Assembly: GCF_010389155.1 (NCBI RefSeq)
Contig: NC_057769.1
Coordinates: 1,488,001-1,552,000 of the forward strand
Origin: Erigeron canadensis
Taxonomy: Eukaryota > Streptophyta > Magnoliopsida > Asterales > Asteraceae
Reading direction: 5' to 3'
DNA: 64,000 bases
The notes under the pieces are model-generated. The model saw only the letters and a list, made by a program, of their open reading frames with translations, was not told where the DNA came from and made no database searches. Numbering within the stretch: position 1 is the stretch's first letter; each line of letters starts with the position of its first letter. The position numbers were made by a program, and so were the translations under genes. Positions 12,790 through 23,811 of this stretch are shown here, piece by piece.

Positions 12790-13227
12790 TTAAATTCCCA
12801 AATTTTGGCCATTGGGTTCTTTTCAAAATTGGCCCAGAAACAAATTAGGGGCCGCTAAAAAGTTCATATGTGACCCTGAGCTTATTGGAATTCATTACAT
12901 CAAACGGGTAAGAATACAAAATATCTGAAGTGTTGGGTTTCAAAGGAAAAGGAGTCCTGATTTATTGAAGAAAAAAAAATAGAGATATACCAAATTTACC
13001 AATCATCAATAAATAAATTGGCATATAGTGGAGTTTGAGACTGAGTGATCATGAGTTTAAATCCTGATATAAGCAAAATGCTTTCAGGAATGGAGATAAG
13101 GATTTTTCAACATACGTTTTCTTTGAAATTGAAGTTGAGTAGATGAAGATGCTACCACTAAACCCAAATTTGTTATTGAAACGCCCCAAGACTCTAATCA
13201 AGAAAACGACAAATTTTTTTTTTTTAA

Positions 13228-13311
13228 CAACAGACTAATACTCCACATATTAGTCTACAACAGACTAATACTCTACATATTAGTCTACAACAGACTAATA
13301 CTCCACATACT
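13228..13311. repeat. 30-bp tandem repeat, 2.8 copies, with internal inverted repeat
   Basis: Units start at 13228, 13258 and 13288. Each reads CAACAGACTAATACTCCACA followed by TATTAGTCTA, with one C/T difference in unit 2. Within a unit AGACTAATA pairs with TATTAGTCT, so each copy is a small hairpin. Confidence 0.9.
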
Positions 13312-13994
13312 TCTGCACAAACCCATTTTGACCCAAAAATCCATATATTCATATTCCATGCTTCAAATTCTTAAACCAAAACATCAAGAAGTGTAAAATC
13401 ACATATTACAACCTAATTGATACATTCGAAACTTTAACCATTGAAATTTACATTAAAACAACCAAACGGGTCACTCGCCCGCATTTACCCAAAGTGACAA
13501 AATGACCAATTTGACTCCAAAATGATTTATACTTCAATCCACCATAATAGTCAAGACTTCAAGACTTAAAATACATCAATATACAAAAGACCATGACTCC
13601 AACTCAACTTTTTGCAGAAATGTACAAAACAAAACTATACTAAAAACACTTCAAATGTACCAAGAGCTAATAGTCCAAAGGAGTCACTATGGGTTCTAAC
13701 CACAACCAACGTTTACCGCATAAGTCAACATTTCCGCATTTCCAAATCAACATAAATCTTTGAAGCACTTACTCTTGTTTCCACTTCTGGGACAACCTAT
13801 AAAAAGGGTGAACAACTAAAAAGTAAGCAAAGCTTAGTGAATACTATTGCATACACTTATACACACGAAGGAGGGCAAACATACAAAGGACTATCACATG
13901 TAGCCAATGGCATCGTCATACCATCACTTGCATACTCACCTTTGCGCTAACAAAACATACATGGATCCATATACGCTAAACAATAATCTCAAGA

Positions 13995-14056
13995 GGTTCT
14001 TAGGCCTCAAAGGTTCTTAGGCCTTTAACTCATCTCAATTATGGGGTTCTTAGGCC
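13995..14056. repeat. GGTTCTTAGGCC repeated three times
   Basis: Exact 12-mers occur at 13995, 14012 and 14045 inside the LTR-like segment. No function is inferred. Confidence 0.85.
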
Positions 14057-15195
14057 CCGGCCTCAAATTAGGCCCTAACGCCGAATCGATTACCACACAT
14101 GGAATCCACCATCGTATGGTAATCGACCCAACGCACATATAAGAGTATGCAAGAGTACTCACCTCCATCGCGACAAACAAATCCATGATGACCATCTAAC
14201 AATCATATTGCTTTCCACCTAGCAATAATTCACAATTTACATACATATAAGGTCATCAAGCTCAATTACTTCATACACAAGGGTAACAAACCATACATTA
14301 CTATCTTTTCTAGCATCTCAATGCCTAACCCAACTTTTACATAATTCACATTCTCACCATTCTCTAAGGTTGGCTTCTTTCAAAATCTCATTTTACTTTC
14401 ACAACAACATGGCCATAACACATTTTACTCAAAAATCATCATGTCTATCTTTTCATAATCATCATTCTTAAATCATCTTTCATTTACTAAAAATCTCATT
14501 TCATTCACCATAAAGTGGCCATGCCATCTCATTATTCAAATATTACTATATTCTCATTTTAACCATAATGATCACCAACATCTTTAAATCAAAACACTCA
14601 AAATATTCATTTTCTTGGTTTAGCTAGCCATAAAAACCATCAAAAACACTTTTATCAAAACATTCATGCAATCACATATCAATATGCTTTAATACAAGCA
14701 AAACTTTTAGAAAAGCATTACACATAGCCAACTCACTTAAAAATCCACAATTTTATCAACTTCCATGAACCCCCTAGCTTTATTTTAAGCCAATAATCCA
14801 TTTTTAAGAAAACCCCTAATTCTTACTATCTCAAGAACCCTAACTTGTATTAAATTAATTTAACTTATATAAAGAAAACCCCCAACTTAATTACTTGCAT
14901 GAACCCTAATTTAATTAATAATAAATAACTAAATTCATACCTTGAATGAAAAATATAAGATGGGGAGAATGGAAAAATCACTGGCTTTTCTCTCCTTTCT
15001 TTCTTGTGCAATTCGACACACACACACATTCACACCACCAAAACTCCAAAATTTTCCTTGTTATTAAAACACTTGGATAATATTATTTACTTGAAGAATT
15101 ATTTGATTATGGAGGATGAATCACACTCAATTTTAACCTAATTTAATTGCTAAGAAGATAAGAAGAAAGATTATTATTATTATTCTTGTTCAAGT

Positions 15196-16593
15196 AGATA
15201 TATTTGGAGAGATCGGCACTCGGCTCATGAAAGATTGATGAACATGTACTTTGTGGATGAGCCGATGTTTGAGGACGATGTCTTTCGCCAGAGATATCGT
15301 ATGCCGAGGAGGTTGTTTTTGAAAATCGTGGAAGATATCACTGCAGCATTTCCATGGTTTTGGTCTTCGGCAAATGCGGCGGGAATTAAAGGGTTCTCGG
15401 CGATTCAAAAGTGCACGTGCGCGCTACGGCAACTCGCGTACGACAACCTCGCCGACAACTATGATGAGGGGTTGTCATTTTCTACTAGAACGGCTCGTGA
15501 GTGTCTAGACAACTATTGCATTGCCATAAAGTATCTTTATGGTGAAGAGTATTTGCGTTCTCCGACTAGCCACGATGTTGCGCGTTTATATCAGGCGCAT
15601 GAAGCCCGACATCATTTTCCTGGCATGATCGGTAGCATCGACTGTACCCACTGGAGTTGGAGAAATTGTCCATCAGGTTTGCGTGGGCAATACCACCGGG
15701 GTGATCATGAACGCCCGACTATCATACTTGAAGCCGTTGCTTCCTATGATTTATGGTTTTGGCATGCGTATTTCGGTGTTGCGGGCTCAAACAATGACAT
15801 CAACGTTTTGAAGCAATCGCCATTGTTTATCCCCGAAGTGAATGGGAAGTCTCTTGAGTACGGCTTTACCGTAAACGGGCACCGTTACGACAAAGGATAC
15901 TATCTAGGGGTTGGTATTTACCCACCATGGTCTTGTTTTCTGAAGGCGTATGCATACCCGGTCGCGAAAAAGGAGAAGATATTGAAGAAACTCCAAGAGT
16001 CTGCGAGAAAAGATGTTGAACGAGCATTCGGGCTTCTGAAGAACAAGTGGAATATCATCGAACGACCGGCACGGATGAGGGACAAAGAAAAGATCACCAA
16101 CGCGATGTATGCGTGTGTTATTTTACATAACATGATACTCAAGGACGACGGCAACACGATATCACCGGTGTACATCAGGGATCCTCCTAAGGATATTCGT
16201 GCTACCGACCCTAATTTTCTCCATCGCTTACGTAACGAAGAAACGCATTACATGTTACGTCGTGATATTACGGAGGTAGTGGGAGAACTAGATATCAATG
16301 TTTAGTGATCTTGTTTTTTATTTGTAAGTATTTGTGTGTTTTATGTTTTAAATAAATGTAATGTTTTAATTAGTTGTATTGTGTTTTTTAAGTTTAATTA
16401 AAGTTTAAGGTTTGTTTTGTAAATTTTTTTCAATTGGCAAATTGGCAAAAATTGGCACCATAGCATGTAGATTGACAAGTTTTTGGCTAGTTTTTGACTA
16501 ATTTTGGATCGGACACGTGTCACCTTACGATTGACTAAAATTTTTTGCCAATTTTCCAATTAGTCAAATCCTTGGCACTACACCTTTCCCCCC
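15196..16593 (+). mobile_element. PIF/Harbinger transposon, 3' portion
   Basis: The segment comprises the transposase ORF and a 3' noncoding tail with inverted ATTGGCAAA / TTTGCCAAT words (16430-16560). It ends CCTTGGCACTACACCTTTCC then CCCC, followed by TTA, which fits a Harbinger terminus next to a TTA target. A matching left terminus (complement AAAGGTGTAGTGCCAAGG) was not found upstream, so the element is truncated or its 5' half was replaced by the LTR-like segment. Confidence 0.6.
15238..16305 (+). CDS. PIF/Harbinger-type transposase, probably inactive
   Basis: The frame encodes 355 aa from the ATG at 15238. Family-like sequence continues in frame upstream to about 15196 (YIWRDRHSAHERL) with no ATG before a stop at 15151, so the true N terminus or an upstream exon is missing. 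It belongs to the plant DDE transposase group. IDCTHWSWRNCP gives the first catalytic Asp (D135), followed by SNNDINVL and VERAFGLLKNKW with the catalytic Glu (E261). The second Asp normally lies in YYLADGIYP. Here that motif reads YYLGVGIYP, with Val at 225, exactly 35 residues before E261. Without this Asp the enzyme should not cut DNA. The frame is otherwise open, with GC content and codon use higher than the surrounding AT-rich DNA, suggesting a fairly recent copy. Confidence 0.85.
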   Translation: MNMYFVDEPMFEDDVFRQRYRMPRRLFLKIVEDITAAFPWFWSSANAAGIKGFSAIQKCTCALRQLAYDNLADNYDEGLSFSTRTARECLDNYCIAIKYLYGEEYLRSPTSHDVARLYQAHEARHHFPGMIGSIDCTHWSWRNCPSGLRGQYHRGDHERPTIILEAVASYDLWFWHAYFGVAGSNNDINVLKQSPLFIPEVNGKSLEYGFTVNGHRYDKGYYLGVGIYPPWSCFLKAYAYPVAKKEKILKKLQESARKDVERAFGLLKNKWNIIERPARMRDKEKITNAMYACVILHNMILKDDGNTISPVYIRDPPKDIRATDPNFLHRLRNEETHYMLRRDITEVVGELDINV

Positions 16594-16596
16594 TTA

Positions 16597-19500
16597 TGTA
16601 AGTGTCATATTATAACATGTAAACTAATAATGTGACGTATGTTAATATAATATAACTAAATGAAAAAGTATCTTTTATACACAATAGTACATTATAAAAC
16701 AGTTACTTTTTCATTTTCAAAAGATTTTGATATGCCTATTTCACTCCCTATTATTAGTATTCTATCACTATGTCCATTATTTTTATTATAACATTACTTA
16801 ATATATTTACAATACTTTCATCATCTAAAATACGATCTACTCTACTCTATTCTACTTTACACTACCTATACCACCACCGGTCGCTACTATATCATCACAA
16901 ATGTATGGTATTTGTATTTATACACTGTGTGTATTTCTTTTATTGTTATGTATAACAAAAGAGAAATATTATCTATATATTTTTAACACATAGTAAACAT
17001 TTGGGAGCACAAGAAGGGAACCAATGAACAACCATTTCCAGAAAAGGAAGCAAGTTGGTCTGAAAGAATAAATAAATTGATGTTGGGATCTAGCCCTCCA
17101 ATAGCCAACACTACCACTAAAATAAGCTAGTACACAATTTATCCACTAAAAGATGCCATTGGTAAAATAATCGACATGCTATTCATAGTATATAATGCTT
17201 CTTGGCTCTTGCTTCTTTTCTTTCCGAACAAGGCTTATAAAGATTGACCAATTATCGGTTGCATATCTAAATCAATTCGAATAATAACAGAAATATTAAT
17301 CATATAAACTGCATAAATAATATCACTTATTATAAATTTTCGCGTGTGAAATTTGACAAGAGTAAAAGTGACGGGGGTGTACGACATAAACTTGCAGTAT
17401 CGAAACTTGGCTTTTCCAAAGACTATTCTTTGGTATGAAATTATTTGACATGAAATTAATTAAGCATGAAATTATTTGTCAGGGAAAAGATTAGGTATGG
17501 GGTTTGTGGGCTTAGTTGTTCCTTGCTTTCACCGACCATTTTTGACGTGTACTTGTTAACACGACGTGACACGACACGAAGTTAGCAGGATTTGTGTTAT
17601 TAACAGGTTTACCATTAAGACAAGATTATTTACTTTATCGTGTTTGTGTTTGGAAAAAGATGATATGACAAGACATATTATAGGTTTCATAGGAATTATT
17701 CTTAATGAATCTTGTTATTTGATTTTTATAAAAGTATGTTAGGGATGAGTTAAGACTTTTATGAGCTTTTGTTTCAACTAATTATATAAGGATTTTTGTG
17801 TTAAAGAAATATTATTAATATTAATGAAATTTTATTTCCAATTTCAATTTATGGCTTGAAATGTCTATTAAACGGGTTTATCCAGTAAATTGGTAGTTAC
17901 CATGTCGTGTTCGTGTACAACCCATATAGGTGTGATGTATTATTGATCATGTCTAATCTATCATGTGAGTTTTAATTCCCCCCTACATCCTATCTTCTCT
18001 TATAGATCTAGACACCATACTTATTATCGTGACATGTCTGATCTTCTGTGTGCAAATAAAATATTACGTAAACTGAACAAAATAACACATATATACATCA
18101 TTGGATATTTTTGAAATTGGCTACATATTATAACAATTCATATATTACTTACATATAATAACCTTAAGCATTATGATGAAATTGGCACACTAAACCTTAA
18201 GCATTATGATAAATCACCATAATAACCGTTCAACCAAATTCTTTGTTCACGCTCATCATTTTGTTATGGTTGGAATTGGGATATCTCTATGCATTAACTT
18301 GACTACCACAAACTATAATCAAAAGGAAAGACCCAAGTCTATGAAACAACCCTTTTCACACTTAGCAAAACCAACCCCGTAAGACAAAATTTAAATCAAA
18401 AAAGTTCTCGGAAAGTTTGTGGAGCATATAAACTTCTACCACTAATACTCCATATAGTGGTTCTTTACATCGATTGACCAATACGTCCACGTCGTTATAA
18501 AGAAACATATAAAAGATAGTATTATTGGTTTTCTGACATTATACAAACAGACATTGCTAAAAGATATCAACAATACACATGTCTTAACTTTAATTTGTGA
18601 TTTCCTATCAAACCATGCTTATTTCCAATATATACATAAAAAAAAAAGTCAGGATAAGTTAAAGGAAACACGTGAATCTGAATCCGTTTGAGTTTGTTTG
18701 AAAATGACTATCAATCTCTCTCATTCTCTACATGGTCCATTGGTCCCGTTCGTATTATTTTCCTTTAAACTCTTGGTCAAACTAATTTGAGTTTGAGAAA
18801 CTAGATTACAATAAAACCAATAATGGTAACAACTAGATATATTAAAAATGTATGAGTAATGAACTAATGATATATCTAATCAACTGAATTATTGACATAT
18901 GAATTCCAAATTTTCTTTAATTTTCATTTTAAATCTTGGCGTATATCGTGATCTCTTTAATTCCAAAATTTATAAATTTTGTCATTTCTTAAAATATACA
19001 AACTAAAAAGTAAAAGAGGGATTGGAGTGTTGGACCATTCATTTGGATACGAAAAGAATTGAGAATGAAAACTAGTAGGGGCTGCCCTCCGTCTTTCACT
19101 CCCTACACAGAAACCCACGTGACACCCAAAAAAATGGTCGCTAACTCGGTGGATTTTTTCTTCTCTAATTTAAATATACACAGTACATTTATTTCGTAGA
19201 AATAATAATAAATTCGTTTTAGGCCAATATACAGTTTGAAAGCAATTTTCTTCACATAACAATTCTGTATTAAAGTGCTTGTACTAGGAGTATTGATTGG
19301 TTGTACAAATAGTACTGCTATCTTGTGTTGATGTCTCGATCAGCAATGAATACCACACATGAAATAAGACTTCTAGATCCTCATCAAGAGTAGGCGAATA
19401 TAAAGATGGGAAACCCACCCCAAATTTTCGACAAGTTTTGAGACAGTAGCGGAATTAGGATTTTGAGTTTAAGGTTGCCAAATAATTTTTGTGATACTAG

Positions 19501-20026
19501 CAACCGTAAAATTAATTTTCAAAATTAAATTAAATCAGTCGGGATTGCCAATTACCTGTAAACAAAATAAATATATAAAAACAAATTTAAAACTATAGAG
19601 TTTTATAAATATTGTGATGTTTTCATGGTCACATTTGGCCACCATATAGCCCCGTAATTATTTTGAGATGAAAAGGGAAATGATGGTGGCGGTAACAAGG
19701 ACAATGACGACGACTGGTGGTACCGATATGTAAGGTATAGTTTGTGGTTTAGGAATTATGGTTTGTTTATTGAGAAAGTATTATAACTTTATAAATATTT
19801 TAGTAAATGAGAGATAAAATGTTTTGTAAGGAAATATAGATGAATACATCTTTTTTAAAAGCTAGCAATATATTACAAACCAACTGGTGGTCGGTAAAAC
19901 CGATACTACTAGTAATATCGGTACCAAATACCATTGTGATACAGTTTGAAACACCGGCTTTTAAAACATTGGTTGTAATGTACAAATTTTCAAAAATATT
20001 ATATTAAGTAATTTTATACTCCATAT
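16597..20026. other. Intergenic DNA, nothing recognised as a gene
   Basis: AT-rich. At about 17555-17935 words such as ACACGACGTGACACGACACG and GTCGTGTTCGTGT occur at two ends of a roughly 380-bp block. This texture is common in decayed plant DNA transposons, but no termini could be fixed. No ORF of interest was found. Confidence 0.4.
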
Positions 20027-20044
20027 ATATATATATATATATAT

Positions 20045-20231
20045 GGGAAAAGGGAATATAAGGTTGTTCGGCACCTAAGATTAGGTGTAGAACCTCTCAC
20101 ATACTAATACTTTATTATTTATTGTTTAATGAATAAATGTATGGGCCCCATGATTTTTATGGATTAAAAAAACAATATGTGAGTGTTCCACACCTAACCT
20201 TAGATATCTGACAGCCATATATTACCATCCC
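20045..20231 (+). mobile_element. TA-nested MITE family, copy 2
   Basis: A 187-bp element between a TA run ending at 20044 and another starting at 20232. It opens GGGAAAAGGGAATATAAGG then TTGTTCGGCACCTAAGATTA. The right end is the inverted counterpart, diverged (GACAGCCATATATTACCATC). The centre contains GATTTTTATGGATTAAAAAA, shared with copy 3. Confidence 0.8.
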
Positions 20232-20242
20232 ATATATATATA

Positions 20243-20422
20243 GTGAATATAAGGTTGTCCGACACCTAAGCTTAGGTGTGGAACCCCTTACATACTAATT
20301 TTTTTAATATTTGTTGAATTTTAATTAAATCACATGACAACCTGATTTTTATGGATTAAAAAAACAATATGTGAGTGTTTCACACCTAAGCTTAGCTACC
20401 TAACAGCCTTATATTCCTATCC

Positions 20423-20424
<2 letters not shown>
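20243..20424 (+). mobile_element. TA-nested MITE family, copy 3
   Basis: The 182-bp element opens GTGAATATAAGGTTGTCCGA and ends CAGCCTTATATTCCTATCCC. Each arm contains the near-perfect palindrome CACCTAAGCTTAGGTG or its half. The left flank is the TA tract shared with copy 2; the right flank is a TA run of about 40 bp (20425-20464). Confidence 0.8.

Positions 20425-20464
<40 letters not shown>
20425..20464. repeat. (AT)n microsatellite
   Basis: An uninterrupted AT dinucleotide run of about 20 units separates MITE copy 3 from the foldback element. Confidence 0.95.
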
Positions 20465-20470
<6 letters not shown>

Positions 20471-20482
20471 ACACTCCGGTGA

Positions 20483-20788
20483 TAACACCTTAAAAACATC
20501 ATTTTAATGCATTAAAAGTCCATAAAACTAACATAGTGCATAACTAATTATCTTTATTTAAGTGTTTAACAACACATTCATCTGTCAAAATCGAAATAAT
20601 CATGTTTTTTGTTTTGTGCATCCATCTTGGATGCATAATTATCAAAATGATACATCCAACAAAAAATGTGATTTTTTTGATTTTGATAAATCAATGTGTT
20701 GTTAAACACTTAAATAATGATAATTAGTTATGCACTATGTCAGTTTTATAGACTTTTAATGCATCAAAATGATGTTTTTAAGGTGTTC
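20483..20788. mobile_element. Foldback element with arms of about 130 bp
   Basis: The left arm starts AACACCTTAAAAACATCATT and runs to GTTTTTTGTT. The right arm is its complement, ending AATGATGTTTTTAAGGTGTT. The arms match over about 130 bp with few differences, around a centre containing GCATCCATCTTGGATGC, itself a palindrome. The whole can form one long hairpin. There is no ORF. It is best described as a foldback MITE; the superfamily is not determined. Confidence 0.85.
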
Positions 20789-22697
20789 TTGCTATTTTTA
20801 TTTTAAAACTGTTTTTATTTGATTTTCTATATTAGCTTGTTAGTGGATGTAGTTACTAGTAGTTAGTTTTAGTGGCATGTTTTCTAGAAGCATAAGAAAC
20901 AATAAGAGAAAGTTAAGTTTCATTGGTCATAAAGGTTAACGTGCCAAATGGGTTAGTAAAAAAGGATCTTGAAAAGCATATTGAGGCCAACTCACCAACA
21001 TAGCTTGTTTGACTAAAATTCGAACTCTATAACAAAAGGTACGTACAGGGCTCTATTTCTATATACTTTTTTTTTTGTTGTACTAAACGTATAATTTTCT
21101 AACATATATACTTTGTCTTGTCTCTATTCTGAACATTAAAATGTGATACACATTACAGGGTTCATTTTCCTACGCCCATCCGTTCCTTTCAAGCTCTCAT
21201 AGAGTTGTTACACACGTTTTGGGAATCAATATATAGACAAAGTTGAATGTCATTTTTATCTTATATGAAATTATATAGTGACCGTCACAACGGGAGGTTA
21301 AATCGATCATATCATAGAATTAGACATATCCTGTAATGTCAAATTGTTCATATCATCATAGACATAGACACAAGTGATTGAAATTAATTGGACACAAGCA
21401 ATTGAATTGAAATATATAATATACACTCATATCTACCTTCCCAAAGTTACAAAAATAAGCATGTTTTTAAAAAAAGAGCTTTTAAAAGTTAAAAGCTTTT
21501 AGTTTACTAAAAAAGCTTTTAGTTCATTAAAAAAGATAGACTATATGATACATGATCTTACAACTTTAATTATCGGTAATGTAAAGTTGCCATGTAGTTA
21601 TTTCCTTTACATTTTGTATTTGTATCGTATTTTAATTTCACAGTCAAATAAATATTTTATTGCTTGGATTTCTATCTGAGATAACTTGATGAATAAAGTT
21701 TATCGTCAATTGGTCCAACCCAGCTAGACGGAGCCAAAAAATATTTATTCTACTATCAGAGGAAAGCCATCAATCCGTCCATCAATAGACACAATGATCA
21801 TAGAATGGTAATTAAAACTCGATGCTCGCTTAAATGACATGGCATGGGTGTCATGACAAAACTTTGACATGAAAATAGCTAATATTTAGTTTTGCCAAGC
21901 AAAGTCATTTGATTAGAAAAAATAAATACAACATAAATTAACGATCATTCGGCTTCTAGGTTACTAGGTAGGACAGAAAGTCATCTTTTAAATTAATTAA
22001 AGCATAAATCTGCCTAACAAATGCTAATTGTTCTCATGTATGAAAATGTCGTTCTAAAATGGAGGAAATTAAAACATTCTGCGGCATGTCAAACTTAAAA
22101 TATGAGTCCATCATACGTTATTATTAGTAGCGGCTTAAGGTTTTTGGAGGCTTCAAACAAGATCAATTTTGGGGGCCTAGTTCATTACCATATAAACTAA
22201 AGTTAAAAAAAAAAGTAGCTCATATTTTGTTATTGAACTACAAGTAATAAAAAAAAAATATGCAGATATTGATGCAAAAATAAAAAAGGCATTACTGCAA
22301 TACAAATTATATAACGATACTCAATTCAATATTCAAACACTAGGTCTAATATACAAGATTATGAGGCCTTAGAAATTTGAGGGCCTAAAGCGATCGCCTA
22401 GTCTCATAGTACTGTTGAGTCACCTCTGGTTATTATTATGCATATTTCAATCATTACTCAAAAAATTACTAATAATGTGCATATAATTTGCCAACCTTTT
22501 GAAAACGTACCCTTTTGAGGTTTTCAATCACGACTTTTTTACAACCAATATGTGTAGTGACTCATTCCCATTTACTCCTATTTAATTTATTGACCAGCTG
22601 CCAAAAGTCGACGGAGAGATGGATCATTGGTTCAACTATATTTAGATCGTTACGTATATTACTATATTTACGTTAAGGGTGGTAATTATTGATGGTT
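20789..22697. other. Intergenic DNA, nothing recognised as a gene
   Basis: AT-rich, with no supported ORF. At 22135-22400 phrases such as GGGGGCCTAGTTC and GAGGGCCTAAAGCGATCGC look like an eroded repeat, with a weaker echo near 40250. Confidence 0.4.
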
Positions 22698-22698
22698 G

Positions 22699-22700
<2 letters not shown>

Positions 22701-22750
<50 letters not shown>
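22701..22750. repeat. (AT)n microsatellite
   Basis: About 25 AT units, directly adjoining a Helitron-like 3' terminus. Confidence 0.95.
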
Positions 22751-22751
<1 letters not shown>

Positions 22752-22752
<1 letters not shown>

Positions 22753-23072
22753 GAGCATGGTATCCGCGCAATGCAGCGGCGGTAACGACGACGACGGTAT
22801 AGTGGGGTTGGTGAAGCGTGGTGATGACATCGACAATTGGTGTCGAGTGGTGTAAGTTGATGTTAAGATAATAAAACTATTTTATAAGATAAGGACTTAG
22901 AATGTAAATTAGCAAGATAAGAGTTTAGAATGTAAATTAATTCATTAAGGACAAATATGGTAATTTATAAATACACTTCCATGGTGGGGTGTTTATTAAG
23001 GACATTTTGGTAATTTCGCATGTGACATTTTGGTAACACTTTTCATTTTGAAGAGGGTGTATAATCTTTAAT

Positions 23073-23080
<8 letters not shown>
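22752..23080 (-). mobile_element. Short non-autonomous Helitron-like element
   Basis: On the minus strand the element ends CCGCTGCATTGCGCGGATAC then CATG and CTCG. Its start merges with a TA microsatellite at 23077-23113 (ACCTTATTAAAGATTATACA), matching the start of the element at 59406-59729 (ACTTCTTATTAAAAAAATAT). The interior shares GACATCGACAATTGGTGTCG with the copy at 7532. It has no coding capacity. Confidence 0.6.

Positions 23081-23113
<33 letters not shown>
23077..23113. repeat. (TA)n microsatellite
   Basis: About 18 TA units abut the 5' side of the minus-oriented Helitron-like element. Confidence 0.95.
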
Positions 23114-23115
<2 letters not shown>

Positions 23116-23173
23116 AAAGGCACAAATCTCTACTACATAATAAGTTTTCTCACATTGACATGGTTTGTCATCT

Positions 23174-23811
23174 TCTATTATACTAAAATACAGTTGCTCT
23201 AATAGCTTATTGACCAATCATGTTTCTCGATTTTTTTAATTTCTCAATTTTGACTTTTCTTGACTTTTTATTATATAAATTAAATAATAAGTATATCTAA
23301 ACATATATGTCAATGTCGATCTAACTAAAGATAGGTATTGCATTAGTTATAATTATTATAATTCTAACTAAAGATAATAATTATTGTGTGTTTAAATTTT
23401 GTTCGCCTCATACATTTATTTAATAACAATGTAGATAAATAAATCCAATGAAATAATATATTTTTTAGGCCCGTGTCTAATACACCGGCTTATAACTTTA
23501 TTACTATTAGATGTTAATTTATTATGATATATAATTCAGTATATTATTTTTAGTATTAAAAAAATGATCTATATTAGTGATCATTTTGAATTTTGTTCGT
23601 TTGAACGCATCAACTATTTTGTAAAAAATGAAAGATGATATATGCTTCTAATCTAATGTAAATATATCACATTGTTTTGCTTTTCATTTGCTATCATTTG
23701 AATTAAACAGTTAATTTTTACGTATATCTTCAACTTTGAAATTACAAACTTTCATAAGTTGAATGTATAATAGTCCTCGTGTCTAGTATTGGATACGAGT
23801 CTAAAATCTAG
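23174..23811 (+). mobile_element. Non-autonomous Helitron, second family
   Basis: The 5' end TCTATTATACTAAAATACAG is typical of plant Helitrons (5' TC). The 3' end has the hairpin CTCGTGTC-TAGTATTG-GATACGAG, then TCTAAAAT and CTAG, followed by T. A second hairpin-like phrase GCCCGTGTCTAATACACCGG at about 23470 may be an internal or nested terminus. There is no Rep/helicase coding sequence, so the element would depend on an autonomous partner. Confidence 0.65.

Larger units (their letters stand above)
13178..15180 (-). mobile_element. LTR-retrotransposon-like segment (solo LTR or remnant)
   Basis: Read on the minus strand, the segment ends GTCTTGGGGCGTTTCA, a plausible LTR 3' end in CA at 13177/13178. 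It contains a U3/R-like stretch with ATTCACTAAGCTTTGCTTAC and TGTCCCAGAAGTGGAAACAA, phrases I associate with gypsy-type LTRs of dicots. No gag-pol coding sequence, primer-binding site or second LTR is visible. The distal boundary is uncertain because no matching target duplication was found. It abuts the 5' side of the Harbinger transposase, so it may have inserted into or replaced that element's left part. Confidence 0.4.

Noticed and set aside
12461..12858. Two overlapping antisense ORFs of 76 and 89 codons
   Set aside because: They lie within the GAAAAC/GTTTTC-rich MITE; the coding look is a composition effect.
13228..13311. CRISPR-like array
   Set aside because: Repeats are directly adjacent with no unique spacers, and this is plant nuclear DNA.
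22135..22400. Possible DNA transposon with GGGGGCCTAG and GGGCCTAAAGCGATCGC phrases
   Set aside because: Inverted ends and a target duplication could not be defined, so it is only mentioned as an eroded repeat.
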